NCBI GenBank assembly: GCA_903839875.1
Contig: CAIMDZ010000220.1
Span: 1 to 38,787 of the forward strand
DNA length: 38,787 nt
From: an uncultured Bacteroidota bacterium
GTDB lineage: Bacteria > Bacteroidota > Bacteroidia > Chitinophagales > Chitinophagaceae
Reading direction: 5' to 3'
Shown here: piece by piece, positions 1 through 7,732 of the stretch
How the letters are laid out: each line of letters opens with the position of its first letter
Position numbering within the stretch: position 1 is the first letter of the stretch
Translations under genes and position numbers: made by a program
The notes under the pieces: generated by a model
Told to the model about the DNA's origin: nothing
The model's database searches: none
What the model saw: only the letters and a program-made list of their open reading frames with translations

Positions 1-3
1 CCT

Positions 4-67
4 CCGAGGTGTGGCACATCTTAGATCGCAACGGGAACGTGTCCCACACCTCAGAGGTGTGAGACAC
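4..67. repeat. Palindromic repeat downstream of brkB
   Basis: Two overlapping inverted repeats are visible. GAGGTGTGG (6-14) pairs with CCACACCTC (44-52). A longer stem of 14 bases with one mismatch (39-52 with 54-67) folds around a single-base loop. The element lies just past the stop codon of the minus-strand brkB gene (87), so it could end that transcript, but no T-run follows. It resembles dispersed palindromic intergenic repeats of Bacteroidota. Whether it recurs in this genome cannot be judged from the window. Confidence 0.6.
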
Positions 68-86
68 GTATTTAAGCGATATTTGC

Positions 87-1019
87 TTATTCCTTTTCAA
101 CCAGCTTTTCTTTTGACAATTTACCAAGTAATATACTAACGTTTAATTCATAGCCCAGCAAAATTATCATAGTATTCAGCCAAACCCAAACCATAAAGGC
201 AATAAGAGTGCCGATGGAGCCGTATACTTTATTGTAATTAATGAAATGATTGACCAGGAAGAAAAAAATAGAAGTTGCGATAACCGATGCAAGCGTGGCA
301 AATACCGAACCGGCTGATACAAACCTGAACTTGTGTTTCATAGAAGGCCCGAAAGTGTATAATATGGAGATCGTAAAAAAAACAAGCAGGGCCAGAATGA
401 TAAAACTTATAGTTTTTACTAAAGCCACACTATGAAATACCCGGTGAATAAAAGGGTTTAAACCTTTACTCTGGAAGATAAGTACCGCTATGCCAATTAT
501 AATTATCCCTAAAACGGTAATGGTCAATTTAATAGCCATCCAGCGGCGTTGAAAGGCTGTACGTTTCACATAAAAAGGAAGGCTTTTATCGAAGCTGCGC
601 ATCAGACCCAGTATGCCGTTTGAGGAGAAGAACAACACCAGTAAAATGCCGAATGATAATACATCTTTGTGGCGGGTATTCATGAAGTCAATGAAAATAT
701 CATGAACAGTGTAATAAATATTGTGATTGGGTGAAAGGAGTTTGATGGTGTTTAAAATAGTCTGTTGTACATTATCCAGCGGCAGGTAGGGAACCAGCGA
801 AAACAGGAACAAAAAAGTAGGTGGCATCGCCATCAGGAAATTGTAGGTTACTGCTGCGCCACGAACATTTAATTTCGAATTTTTTATTTCAGTAAAAAAG
901 AATTTACCCACCTCATAAAGCGTCGCGCCATTTGCTGCGCGGATCGTTATACCTTGCGTTTTCCTGACCAAGTAACGCATAGGAAGGAAACTGTTAACAT
1001 TCAACTGTTTTTTTTGCAT
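87..1019 (-). CDS. YihY/virulence factor BrkB family membrane protein
   Basis: A 310-residue polytopic inner-membrane protein with about six hydrophobic segments, roughly at residues 57-78, 119-137, 163-183, 200-222, 235-255 and 265-295. The order and the N-terminal pattern (RGAAVTYNFLMAMPPTFLFL) match the YihY/BrkB family, whose members are about 280-330 residues. The molecular function of the family is unsettled; the old link to RNase BN was an error and transport or envelope roles are proposed. The C-terminus is charged (KLSKEKLVEKE). The ATG at 1019 is supported by a strong promoter whose -7 box ends 8 bases upstream, so the mRNA is probably nearly leaderless. The gene stands alone, reading away from the T9SS gene. 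Confidence 0.9.
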   Translation of the reverse strand: MQKKQLNVNSFLPMRYLVRKTQGITIRAANGATLYEVGKFFFTEIKNSKLNVRGAAVTYNFLMAMPPTFLFLFSLVPYLPLDNVQQTILNTIKLLSPNHNIYYTVHDIFIDFMNTRHKDVLSFGILLVLFFSSNGILGLMRSFDKSLPFYVKRTAFQRRWMAIKLTITVLGIIIIGIAVLIFQSKGLNPFIHRVFHSVALVKTISFIILALLVFFTISILYTFGPSMKHKFRFVSAGSVFATLASVIATSIFFFLVNHFINYNKVYGSIGTLIAFMVWVWLNTMIILLGYELNVSILLGKLSKEKLVEKE

Positions 1020-1027
1020 TGAGAACC

Positions 1028-1058
1028 CAAAAGTAAAGTCTTGGCGGCGACGGACAAA
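1028..1058 (-). promoter_or_regulatory. Bacteroidota promoter of brkB
   Basis: On the minus strand, TTTG (1058-1055), 19 bases, then TACTTTTG (1035-1028) is an exact match to the bacteroidete sigma consensus TTTG-N19-TAnnTTTG. Only 8 bases separate it from the ATG, so transcription should begin within a few bases of the start codon. Confidence 0.65.
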
Positions 1059-1089
1059 ATATATAGAGTCTAAAAAATTCCGTCAGACA

Positions 1090-1123
1090 CCAGTAGCCCC
1101 GGCATTAATGTCTGGGCTACTGG
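1090..1123. repeat. Hairpin with AGTAGCCCC-type ends
   Basis: CCAGTAGCCC (1090-1099) and GGGCTACTGG (1114-1123) are perfect 10-base inverted arms, and the 14-base centre is itself nearly palindromic around ATTAAT. The arm sequence AGTAGCCCCGGC is shared with the larger nested element at 23868-24015, which suggests one dispersed repeat family. Confidence 0.65.
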
Positions 1124-1216
1124 AGAAAAGTGCAATTTGTCATTCACCCAACTCAGCCCTTCTGACGCTCTGACTACGTTTAGAAAGCCTCACCCGTGAG
1201 CTACGCTTCTTCACTC

Positions 1217-1318
1217 ACCGGTAGCCCGAAACATTAGGCTTAGTCAAGGTGAAGGTGTTCATAGAATGGGTTTTATTAGTAATTAACGATACCCCTTCGG
1301 AACATCACGAACAACGGG
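1217..1318. repeat. 102-bp structured repeat, copy A
   Basis: Aligned without gaps to copy B at 3414-3515, about four in five bases agree by hand count. Both begin ACCGGTAGCCCGAA and end GAACATCACGAACAACGGG. In this copy the internal stems are degenerate. The two copies have the same orientation and flank the T9SS gene. Confidence 0.75.
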
Positions 1319-1398
1319 GGGGGCGGCGTTTCATCGGGAAGCGATATTTATTTTCAAGATCCGTCAATTCATAGATACGACTTTTTTTGCAAGGAGAA

Positions 1399-1433
1399 TT
1401 TTCCAAATATTTGTTTAAATTGCAATAAATTTA
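1399..1433 (+). promoter_or_regulatory. Probable promoter of the T9SS gene
   Basis: TAAATTTA (1426-1433) matches the -7 box TAnnTTTG except for its last base. TTTT (1399-1402) is a weak -33 box at slightly long spacing. The ATG at 1440 follows after six bases, which implies a leaderless or very short-leader mRNA. Confidence 0.4.
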
Positions 1434-1439
1434 CCTATT

Positions 1440-3308
1440 ATGAAAAGCCTTATTCCTCTTCTGCTGCTGTGCACATTGCACGTCTGCGCGCAAAACACTG
1501 AAAGAAATTATGTATCGCCTGACCCGGCCAAAGTTATAGCAGTTATGCCTTCGGTAAGGGGGCAGGCAGTGCCATGTGCAGGTTCGTCAAATATAAAGAG
1601 CGCGGACCTCCGATGGAAGCCTATCCTTACCCGGAAATTTGAAGAGATAGAACAAAGCACCCCGCATCAGCAATATATAGATAGTGTGAAGGCCGCGAAA
1701 CTGTTGTTGAAAAAGGCCTGGGGGAAAACACATCAGCGTTCGGGCGAGCGGACAACATCATCTGTTTTGCCTGCTGTCGGAACAAATTTTGCCGGCAACA
1801 CATACGGCGGAGTATACCCCCTGGATAATATTATGGCAATTTCAAACAGGGGAATTATTGTAAGCATTATCAATTCAAAAATCGAATACTACGACTCCAC
1901 CGGCACAAATCTGTATTCGAACAGCCTGGTTTCTTTTCTTGGCCCCATGCTCCCGGCTGGTGTTTCCGTATGCGATCCATATGTGCTGTACGATCCCGGC
2001 GCCGACCGGTTTATTTGTTTTTGCCAGGAAGTTGGCTTAATATCAGGAGACACCGATAAAGTGCATATATGCTTTTCCAAGACAAATAACCCAACTGCAG
2101 GTTGGTGGTGCTACACCATTTACGGCGACCCAACCAGCGGACATAGAGGCTATTTCGATTATCCTAAAATGGCGGTCAACGACAGCGAAGTTTTTCTATC
2201 TGGAAATGTTTTCTTTGGCATGTCTTCTGGGCAAGCGGTTTTATTTCAAATAGACAAACTTGCAGGGTATACGGGAGGTTCGCTCAATTTCGTTCACTAC
2301 GCAGGCATAGTGGACTCTCCACTAACGTTATTGCCGGTAGGGTACGGACAGGGCGCCGATATGTCTACCGGTATGTACCTCGTCAGTTCCCGGTTATACG
2401 GCGCTGATTCGCTTGGGTTTTATAAGATCACGGGTAACTGGTGCTGTAGCCCCACTATGAGTTATTGGTCTGTACCTACCGCGCCCTATTCGCTGCCGGC
2501 AGATGCACTTTATTCCATGGCCTTGGGGCCGCTTACTACAGATGACTGCAGGATGATGAGTGGCATGTACCTGGATGGAATTATACATTGCACATTCAAC
2601 TGCGATGCAGGAAGCGGGTTCTGCGGACTCAATTATAACAGGCTCGACGTAGCTTCGCTCACCAATGTTTCCAGTATCTATGGGGTGCCGGGATACGATT
2701 ATGCTTTTGGGGGTATCGCCTCTTTTGCAAATTCACCCACCGATAAATCTGTAATGATTGGGTTCGATGCGATGAGTATGTCAACTGACTATCCGGAAGT
2801 CAGGGTAGTTGGCTGCGACAGCTCCATGACCTGGTCGGGCGACATAAGCGTAAAAGCGGGCATCGCCTTTCCTATGATGCCAGCGGGCAGGTGGGGCGAC
2901 TATACGGGAATGTCCAGAAATCATTCAAGCGCCACTCCATCAGTATGGATGAGCGGGTGCTATACGAACGCTATGGGGCATTGGGATACCTGGATAGCGG
3001 AGATTCATGCCGGCATTCCAACGGGGATCAATAAACCGGAGGAGCTGCAAAGGTCTAAGGTATTTCCAAACCCTGTGAGAGAAAGCACATTCACGGTAGC
3101 GTTTTCACTGGGCGAAAATACTGCCCTGCAAATTTCCCTGGTGGATATTAATGGCAGGCTGGTAAAAGATCTGTACTCAGGAACAGCTGCTGCCGGCAAC
3201 AATGAATTCTCATTCAACAAAGCCAACTTGTCGCCGGGCGTTTATATTCTCAATATCAGATCAGCCAAGCAGCTTATCAGGAATGAAAAGATAGTTATAG
3301 CGAATTAG
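1440..3308 (+). CDS. Secreted protein with T9SS type A sorting domain
   Basis: A 622-residue exported protein. A Sec signal peptide covers residues 1-17 (cleavage near CAQ). The last ~80 residues, from VFPNPVRES near residue 541 to the end, form a classic type A T9SS C-terminal sorting domain: an N-terminal VFPNP motif, LVDINGRLVKDL in the middle and GVYILNI near the end. The protein should cross the outer membrane by the PorSS/T9SS machinery and be anchored or released. The middle (~100-530) is rich in Gly, Ser, Tyr and Trp with scattered Cys; I recognise no catalytic domain, although the repetitive beta-strand pattern would suit a propeller or adhesin-like fold. It stands alone between two copies of the 102-bp repeat. 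Confidence 0.9.
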   Translation: MKSLIPLLLLCTLHVCAQNTERNYVSPDPAKVIAVMPSVRGQAVPCAGSSNIKSADLRWKPILTRKFEEIEQSTPHQQYIDSVKAAKLLLKKAWGKTHQRSGERTTSSVLPAVGTNFAGNTYGGVYPLDNIMAISNRGIIVSIINSKIEYYDSTGTNLYSNSLVSFLGPMLPAGVSVCDPYVLYDPGADRFICFCQEVGLISGDTDKVHICFSKTNNPTAGWWCYTIYGDPTSGHRGYFDYPKMAVNDSEVFLSGNVFFGMSSGQAVLFQIDKLAGYTGGSLNFVHYAGIVDSPLTLLPVGYGQGADMSTGMYLVSSRLYGADSLGFYKITGNWCCSPTMSYWSVPTAPYSLPADALYSMALGPLTTDDCRMMSGMYLDGIIHCTFNCDAGSGFCGLNYNRLDVASLTNVSSIYGVPGYDYAFGGIASFANSPTDKSVMIGFDAMSMSTDYPEVRVVGCDSSMTWSGDISVKAGIAFPMMPAGRWGDYTGMSRNHSSATPSVWMSGCYTNAMGHWDTWIAEIHAGIPTGINKPEELQRSKVFPNPVRESTFTVAFSLGENTALQISLVDINGRLVKDLYSGTAAAGNNEFSFNKANLSPGVYILNIRSAKQLIRNEKIVIAN

Positions 3309-3622
3309 CGCTTCGCCGGATTTCCTTCCGCATGTGCATTATAAATTCAGCCCTCAACAGATAATAAGGCAGCATAGCAGGCTACCCACAATTGCGTGCT
3401 TACGGGCTTTTTTACCGGTAGCCCGAAGCAGTAGGCTAAATGAAGGCGAAAGCCTTCATAGAAAGGGTTTTATTAGTTGTTCGCGATGATACTCCGGAAC
3501 ATCACGAACAACGGGTTTCCCCTTGTATTTGGCAGAAAGATGGTAGTTTTCATTAAAATTCATAGCCTCGGTTCTGTGATTTTTAATATTTTTCATCTTC
3601 ACTTAAATAGTGATTACGCTTT
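3309..3622. other. Intergenic region containing repeat copy B
   Basis: About 310 bases without a convincing gene. The only structure seen is the 102-bp repeat (copy B), followed by an AT-rich stretch leading into the promoter of the 53-aa ORF. Confidence 0.6.
3414..3515. repeat. 102-bp structured repeat, copy B
   Basis: The better-preserved copy. It holds three potential stems in order: TAGCC/GGCTA around the first 25 bases; a perfect 7-bp stem TGAAGGC-GAAA-GCCTTCA (3441-3458) with a GAAA tetraloop; and a 13-bp stem with one mismatch, GTTGTTCGCGATG (3476-3488) with CATCACGAACAAC (3500-3512). This could be a small structured RNA, a MITE-like element or a terminator-like REP. No function is assigned. 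Confidence 0.75.
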
Positions 3623-3654
3623 TTTGGTAAAAGAAAAATAACATAATAACTTTA
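3623..3654 (+). promoter_or_regulatory. Promoter of the 53-aa ORF
   Basis: TTTG (3623-3626), 20 bases, then TAACTTTA (3647-3654) matches the bacteroidete consensus with one change in the last base. The ATG at 3660 follows after five bases. The same TTTG-N20-TAACTTTA arrangement precedes the gene at 11990. Confidence 0.5.
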
Positions 3655-3659
3655 TAATT

Positions 3660-3821
3660 ATGAAAACGGCAAAAGACGATATCGAAATCAGAAAGAAGGT
3701 TTCCAAGCTTTTCCCTCATGTAGTAATCAACAATGACTTGAAGAAGTATAAGGATTCGCCCGCGAATAGAAAGAAAGTGGAAGAAGCAAAGCGATTTTTA
3801 GCCAATTTCGGTTATAAATAG
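3660..3821 (+). CDS. Small basic hypothetical protein (53 aa)
   Basis: An ATG-to-TAG ORF of 53 residues, starting MKTAKDDIEIRKKVSKLF and ending KRFLANFGYK, rich in Lys and charged residues with no membrane segment. It looks like a compact, mostly helical soluble peptide. I do not recognise a family. It is called a gene because a well-placed bacteroidete promoter ends five bases before the ATG and because its composition is protein-like. It could be a nucleic-acid-binding or regulatory peptide, but nothing in the sequence shows that. It is separate from the downstream transglutaminase gene (140-base gap). Confidence 0.55.
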   Translation: MKTAKDDIEIRKKVSKLFPHVVINNDLKKYKDSPANRKKVEEAKRFLANFGYK

Positions 3822-3961
3822 ATTTTCCTGCCAGTAAATCCGCAAGAGTTTTTAGCAAAACGGGAATAGCGCTTGCTTTTTTATAGGCAATATATCTATC
3901 AATAATATTCTCCCCAAAAACTCTATATTAGCGGTATATATCCATAAAATGAGGACCGCTT

Positions 3962-5914
3962 ATGAATAAAATATTACTCTTGCTTTTTATTGCAATTTCA
4001 TTTTCTTTCGGTTCCTCCGCACAGGTAGATTCCACTATTGGTATCAAGGCACCCGGAAATGTGAGCAGGGATTACAAAGAACTGGCGCATTACCTCTGTG
4101 ACGGCCTTTCGAATGACCGCGAAAAAGCGAATGCCATCTATAACTGGATCACACACAACATTAAATATGATATTAAATCATTTCAGAAGGGGGATATTAA
4201 ACATCCTAAAATTGAAAAGGTGCTCAAAACCAGGACTACTATGTGTGAGGGCTATTCAGTTCTGTTTACCGAAATGTGCCGTGAGGCGGGGCTTAGGGCG
4301 GCAAATGTGGAAGGCTATGCCAAAGACTGGATATTTGATAATGGCGATAAATTATACATTCCCCGACATCAGTGGTGCGCGGTTATGATAGACGGCCAAT
4401 GGGAACTTGCCGATCCAACCTGGGGAGCAGGAGGCATTTACCAGTCACCTACTTTAAGGAAGATATTGAATAAAGTAACCCGGAAAAAGATCACCTACGC
4501 GAAACGCCTCAGATTCCGCTTTAAATATAACCCGAAATATTTCCTGGAAGATCCTGCTGAATTCAAATTGAAACATTTGCCCGCCGACCCATATTGGCAA
4601 CTGGCTGATTCGGTAATGCCACTGGTCATTTTTGAAACCGGGGATAGCGCTGTAAAGAATTTCAACACAAAATATTGTAAAACAAAAAAGAACGACCCTG
4701 AACTTACCCGCATCAGTGAGCTTTCTGAAGAGCAAAAGGATTTTGAATTTGCAGACCGTGCCTATGCATTCAACAATAAGTACCCGGTGATACTCGCATT
4801 GAAACTTACTTACCGGGCAGCCTCAGAAGTAGAGAAAGCGCTTACGGACAGCACCGTGACGGACGGTCGTATCCTGGTGAATGATGCCGTGCTTTCACTT
4901 AAAAAATCAGAGGAGTATATTAAGGAACAGAAAAAGAGTTTCCCGGATCAGTACAGCCTGCTGAAGAAAAAGAATAAAACCAAGAACCAGCTTGCAAAAC
5001 AAGATATTCGGAAAATAAAAACAGATGACAAGCGGTTAATTGCAGAATCTAAAAAATTTGTACATGCTGTAAAGACTAAAACGGATAAGTTAGGGAAGAG
5101 TGTGAGTAAAGCTCAAAAAAAAGCAAATGGGATATACTCTGAGAAAATTGATGAAATAGAGACCGGTAAAGTTCAGAAGAGAATGAGCTCTCCTGAAATA
5201 AAGGCGCTGGATGATTCCATAGCTGCAAGAACCACAAGGATCAATGTGTTAGATGCAGAGGTTTCCGTACTCAGTGAAAAAATGAGCATTGTTCAGGCTG
5301 AGAACAGGAAAAGGCTGGATTCCCTGGCAATCAATATAGACCTGGCCGACTCTATGCTTGTATTGCAAACAAGATCGAGACTGGGAATGAATGATAATTA
5401 CGATGATGAGATAATTTTATACAGCAGCAAGTTCAATGAGTATAAATTCGGGAAAGCCGACAGCCTGCAAAAACACTACCTGGCCTTCTTTGATACTATT
5501 GCTTTGATGCAGGAAAACAAACAAAAAATGCAACTCGCACAGATGGAGCTGTATAAAAAGAATCTGCGCGGAATGGAACAATATAAAAAGTGGAATAACA
5601 ATAATGCTGAGCTCGCAGGTAATTATAAAGAAAGTGTAAAAAAATACATGGAATGTTTAAATGGGTTTACTGCCGATATTTCCGGCATTATTGCATATTT
5701 AAAAGGGCATAGGAAACTATTTGAGTACCTGGGCAAAGTGAATAAAAAGGAAATAACACTTGCCGGATACATGGACAAAGCTGAAAATATGCGAAAGATA
5801 CTCGAGGAAAGAGCCCTGGCAAAAAAGCAGGAACTGGATATGAATGAAAATCAGAAACAACAACTGGCGGTAAAGAATATCCGGAAGGTGGTGGATAATA
5901 TTGCGGCCCAATAG
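3962..5914 (+). CDS. Secreted transglutaminase-like protein with long coiled-coil tail
   Basis: A 650-residue protein with a signal peptide at residues 1-20 (ending SSAQ). Residues ~35-160 form a transglutaminase-like (papain-fold) domain. The triad is visible as Cys95 (TMCEGYS), His136 (PRHQWCAV) and Asp151 (LADPTWG), so it could be catalytically active as a protease or a transamidating/deamidating enzyme. Residues ~290-640 are Lys/Glu-rich and predicted to be mainly helical and coiled-coil, probably a periplasmic spacer or an interaction module. Related bacterial proteins often act on peptides or the cell envelope, but the substrate here is unknown. No operon partner: the next gene is 91 bases downstream with its own promoter. 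Confidence 0.85.
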   Translation: MNKILLLLFIAISFSFGSSAQVDSTIGIKAPGNVSRDYKELAHYLCDGLSNDREKANAIYNWITHNIKYDIKSFQKGDIKHPKIEKVLKTRTTMCEGYSVLFTEMCREAGLRAANVEGYAKDWIFDNGDKLYIPRHQWCAVMIDGQWELADPTWGAGGIYQSPTLRKILNKVTRKKITYAKRLRFRFKYNPKYFLEDPAEFKLKHLPADPYWQLADSVMPLVIFETGDSAVKNFNTKYCKTKKNDPELTRISELSEEQKDFEFADRAYAFNNKYPVILALKLTYRAASEVEKALTDSTVTDGRILVNDAVLSLKKSEEYIKEQKKSFPDQYSLLKKKNKTKNQLAKQDIRKIKTDDKRLIAESKKFVHAVKTKTDKLGKSVSKAQKKANGIYSEKIDEIETGKVQKRMSSPEIKALDDSIAARTTRINVLDAEVSVLSEKMSIVQAENRKRLDSLAINIDLADSMLVLQTRSRLGMNDNYDDEIILYSSKFNEYKFGKADSLQKHYLAFFDTIALMQENKQKMQLAQMELYKKNLRGMEQYKKWNNNNAELAGNYKESVKKYMECLNGFTADISGIIAYLKGHRKLFEYLGKVNKKEITLAGYMDKAENMRKILEERALAKKQELDMNENQKQQLAVKNIRKVVDNIAAQ

Positions 5915-5979
5915 CCTTGTTTTTACAATTGTCTGACAATTTGACTCTTATAATCAGTTTTTATCCTAAAGGGTTCAAT

Positions 5980-5987
5980 TAGCTTTG
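5980..5987 (+). promoter_or_regulatory. -7 box that fixes the start of the propeller gene
   Basis: TAGCTTTG is an exact TAnnTTTG -7 box, with TTTT at 5958-5961 as a weak -33 box. A possible TTG start codon at 5985 lies inside this box, so translation more likely begins at the ATG at 6006, giving a leader of roughly 14 bases. Confidence 0.5.
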
Positions 5988-6005
5988 CCGCTCATTATAT
6001 TTGTT

Positions 6006-7088
6006 ATGTCCGGAACTGCTACTTTTATTAAAAAAATCGTCACAATTGGTTTACTATTGCCATGCCTGGTTTTAAAAGCACAGCAGGCCAGTCTTACCTA
6101 TCCTGATGAGAAGCATTTTAAAAATCTTCGCCAGCTTACTACAGGTGGCGATAATGCAGAGGCCTATTTCGGTTTCGATAATGAACATGTAACTTTCCAA
6201 CGCACAAATCCGGCTGAAGGGCTTTCCTGCGACCAGATTTTCTATGGCGCCATACCCACATCACCCGAAGGGAAATTTAATTACAAACTGGTAAGCACCG
6301 GTAAAGGCCGTACTACCTGCGCCTACCTGATGCCTGATAAAAAACATTTCCTTTATGCTTCCACGCATCTGGCAATGGACACTTGTCCGCTTGCTCCGGA
6401 CAGGAATGTAATTAAAAAGTATGTTTGGCCTATCTACAGCAGTTATGATATTTTTATTGCTGACCTGAACGGGCATATTACCAAACAGCTTACCAATACA
6501 CCCGGCTATGATGCCGAGGCTACTATATCTCCCAAAGGCGATAAAATAGTTTTCACCAGTATGCGCAATGGTGATATTGATATTTACACTATGAACCTGG
6601 ATGGTACCAACGTAAAACAGATTACCCATGACCTGGGTTATGATGGTGGCGCTTGTTTTTCGCCCGATGGTAAGAAGATCGTTTGGCGCGCATCAAGGCC
6701 ACAGACTCCCGAAGATATCAAAGAATACAAAGACCTCCTTGCCCAGGGCTTAGTAATGCCTACTCACATGGAGGTATTTATTGCCAATGCCGATGGCACT
6801 GATGCCCACCAGGTAACTCATCTTGGCAAAGCCAACTGGGCTCCTGCATTCACACCGGATGGTAAGAAGATAATCTTCGCCTCAGACTATGAATATGAAA
6901 GAGGCTTCCCTTTCAATCTTTACCTGATGAACCTCGACGGCACCGGCCTGGAGCGTGTATCGCATGATGGTAGCTTCGACGCCTTCCCTATGTTCTCACC
7001 GGATGGCAAAAAACTGATTTTCAGTTCCAACCGCAATAACGGTGGTGGGCACGATACCAATGTGTTTATTTGTGATTGGGTGGATTAG
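6006..7088 (+). CDS. TolB-like beta-propeller (PD40 repeat) secreted protein
   Basis: A 360-residue protein from the ATG at 6006. Residues 1-26 are an export signal ending near LKAQQ. The rest is made of WD40-like PD40 repeats with the typical pattern FSPDGKKIVW, FTPDGKKIIFASD and FSPDGKKLIFSSNR, interleaved with IYTMNLDGTN / LYLMNLDGTG blades. The fold matches the C-terminal propeller of TolB and of prolyl oligopeptidase-like proteins. No peptidase domain is attached, so it is probably a periplasmic or surface binding protein rather than an enzyme. Extending to the in-frame TTG at 5985 is rejected because that codon lies in the -7 promoter box. Confidence 0.85.
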   Translation: MSGTATFIKKIVTIGLLLPCLVLKAQQASLTYPDEKHFKNLRQLTTGGDNAEAYFGFDNEHVTFQRTNPAEGLSCDQIFYGAIPTSPEGKFNYKLVSTGKGRTTCAYLMPDKKHFLYASTHLAMDTCPLAPDRNVIKKYVWPIYSSYDIFIADLNGHITKQLTNTPGYDAEATISPKGDKIVFTSMRNGDIDIYTMNLDGTNVKQITHDLGYDGGACFSPDGKKIVWRASRPQTPEDIKEYKDLLAQGLVMPTHMEVFIANADGTDAHQVTHLGKANWAPAFTPDGKKIIFASDYEYERGFPFNLYLMNLDGTGLERVSHDGSFDAFPMFSPDGKKLIFSSNRNNGGGHDTNVFICDWVD

Positions 7089-7095
7089 GGAGTAG

Positions 7096-7347
7096 TTATC
7101 CAAACATTTTATCAGGGTTTCTGCTGGTATGGAAAACTGCGTAAATTATTGCGGAATTTCTTTCTATTTCAAAAATAATTTTGTAGGGGAAATGCTTAAG
7201 CAATATTTTCCGATAATTGTCTTTGTATGCGGAATAATAAAATGGAGTATACTTCAATTGCTCGAATGTGGAATATACCTCAGTTGTGAAACGATCGCCT
7301 AAACCCGGGGATTTTTGTTCATACCAGCAGTAAGCATCATCAATCAT
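7096..7347 (-). CDS. RelE/ParE-type toxin, apparently lacking its native start codon
   Basis: The ORF (83 residues from ATG 7347) has the RelE/ParE plasmid-stabilisation signature AYCWYEQKSPGLGDRF followed by YRKILLKHFPYKIIFEIE and AVFHTSRNPDKM. Family members poison the ribosome or gyrase and are neutralised by the upstream antitoxin. The reading frame continues upstream from this ATG through 13 sense codons (7386-7348) encoding VKYKIEIKQAAHR, which is the missing first beta-strand and start of helix 1 of the fold. The codon where a start is expected (7386-7384, one base after the antitoxin stop) is GTT, and no ATG, GTG or TTG exists between it and an in-frame TGA. The toxin may therefore be inactivated, begin at an unusual codon, or be translated only as a truncated form. 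Confidence 0.75.
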   Translation of the reverse strand: MIDDAYCWYEQKSPGLGDRFTTEVYSTFEQLKYTPFYYSAYKDNYRKILLKHFPYKIIFEIERNSAIIYAVFHTSRNPDKMFG

Positions 7348-7387
7348 CCGATGTGCGGCTTGCTTGATTTCAATTTTGTACTTAACT

Positions 7388-7627
7388 CTAAGAAGCCTTT
7401 CGTTTCCTGATCAATTCTCTTGACTCCTCAAGGCTATATGATATCCCTTCTCCATTAAGGTGTTTTCTGCGTTCCTCATTTAAGAAATTCAGTTGTTCCG
7501 TCGTCAAGTCCAAGGATGCCTTATCGTGTATGTTATCTTCCAATAACGAATACAGCCCCTTTATTTTCCTTTCATCTGCGTCTTCGAGATAGGCGATTAG
7601 CTCTTTCCTCATTGTTGCTGTTGTCAT
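7388..7627 (-). CDS. Antitoxin, putative addiction-module component type
   Basis: A 79-residue acidic, helical protein starting MTTATMRKELIAYLEDADER. The C-terminal half (LTTEQLNFLNEERRKHLNGE, then SYSLEESRELIRKR) matches the short antitoxins paired with RelE/ParE toxins (putative addiction module component family), in which this tail wraps the toxin. A longer in-frame version begins 36 bases upstream (7663), but those bases overlap a likely -7 box (TAATTTTA, 7650-7643 on this strand), so ATG 7627 is preferred. The toxin gene follows directly. Confidence 0.8.
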   Translation of the reverse strand: MTTATMRKELIAYLEDADERKIKGLYSLLEDNIHDKASLDLTTEQLNFLNEERRKHLNGEGISYSLEESRELIRKRKAS

Positions 7628-7732
7628 AATAATAGCTTTTTGTAAAATTAATGAAAATGGCAAACATTACTAAAGAATTTCTTTTTTCAAGTCCTTACTC
7701 CGTCCTACATTCGCAGCCCGAATAAGAAGCGC

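Larger units (their letters stand above)
1020..1439. other. Intergenic region with two hairpin elements
   Basis: No coding region is apparent in these 420 bases. From left to right they hold the brkB promoter, a perfect 10-bp hairpin at 1090-1123, copy A of the 102-bp repeat (1217-1318), a G-run (1316-1324) and the promoter of the downstream T9SS gene. Confidence 0.6.

Noticed and set aside
5985-6005. TTG start of the propeller gene
   Set aside because: The codon is part of an exact -7 promoter box (5980-5987).
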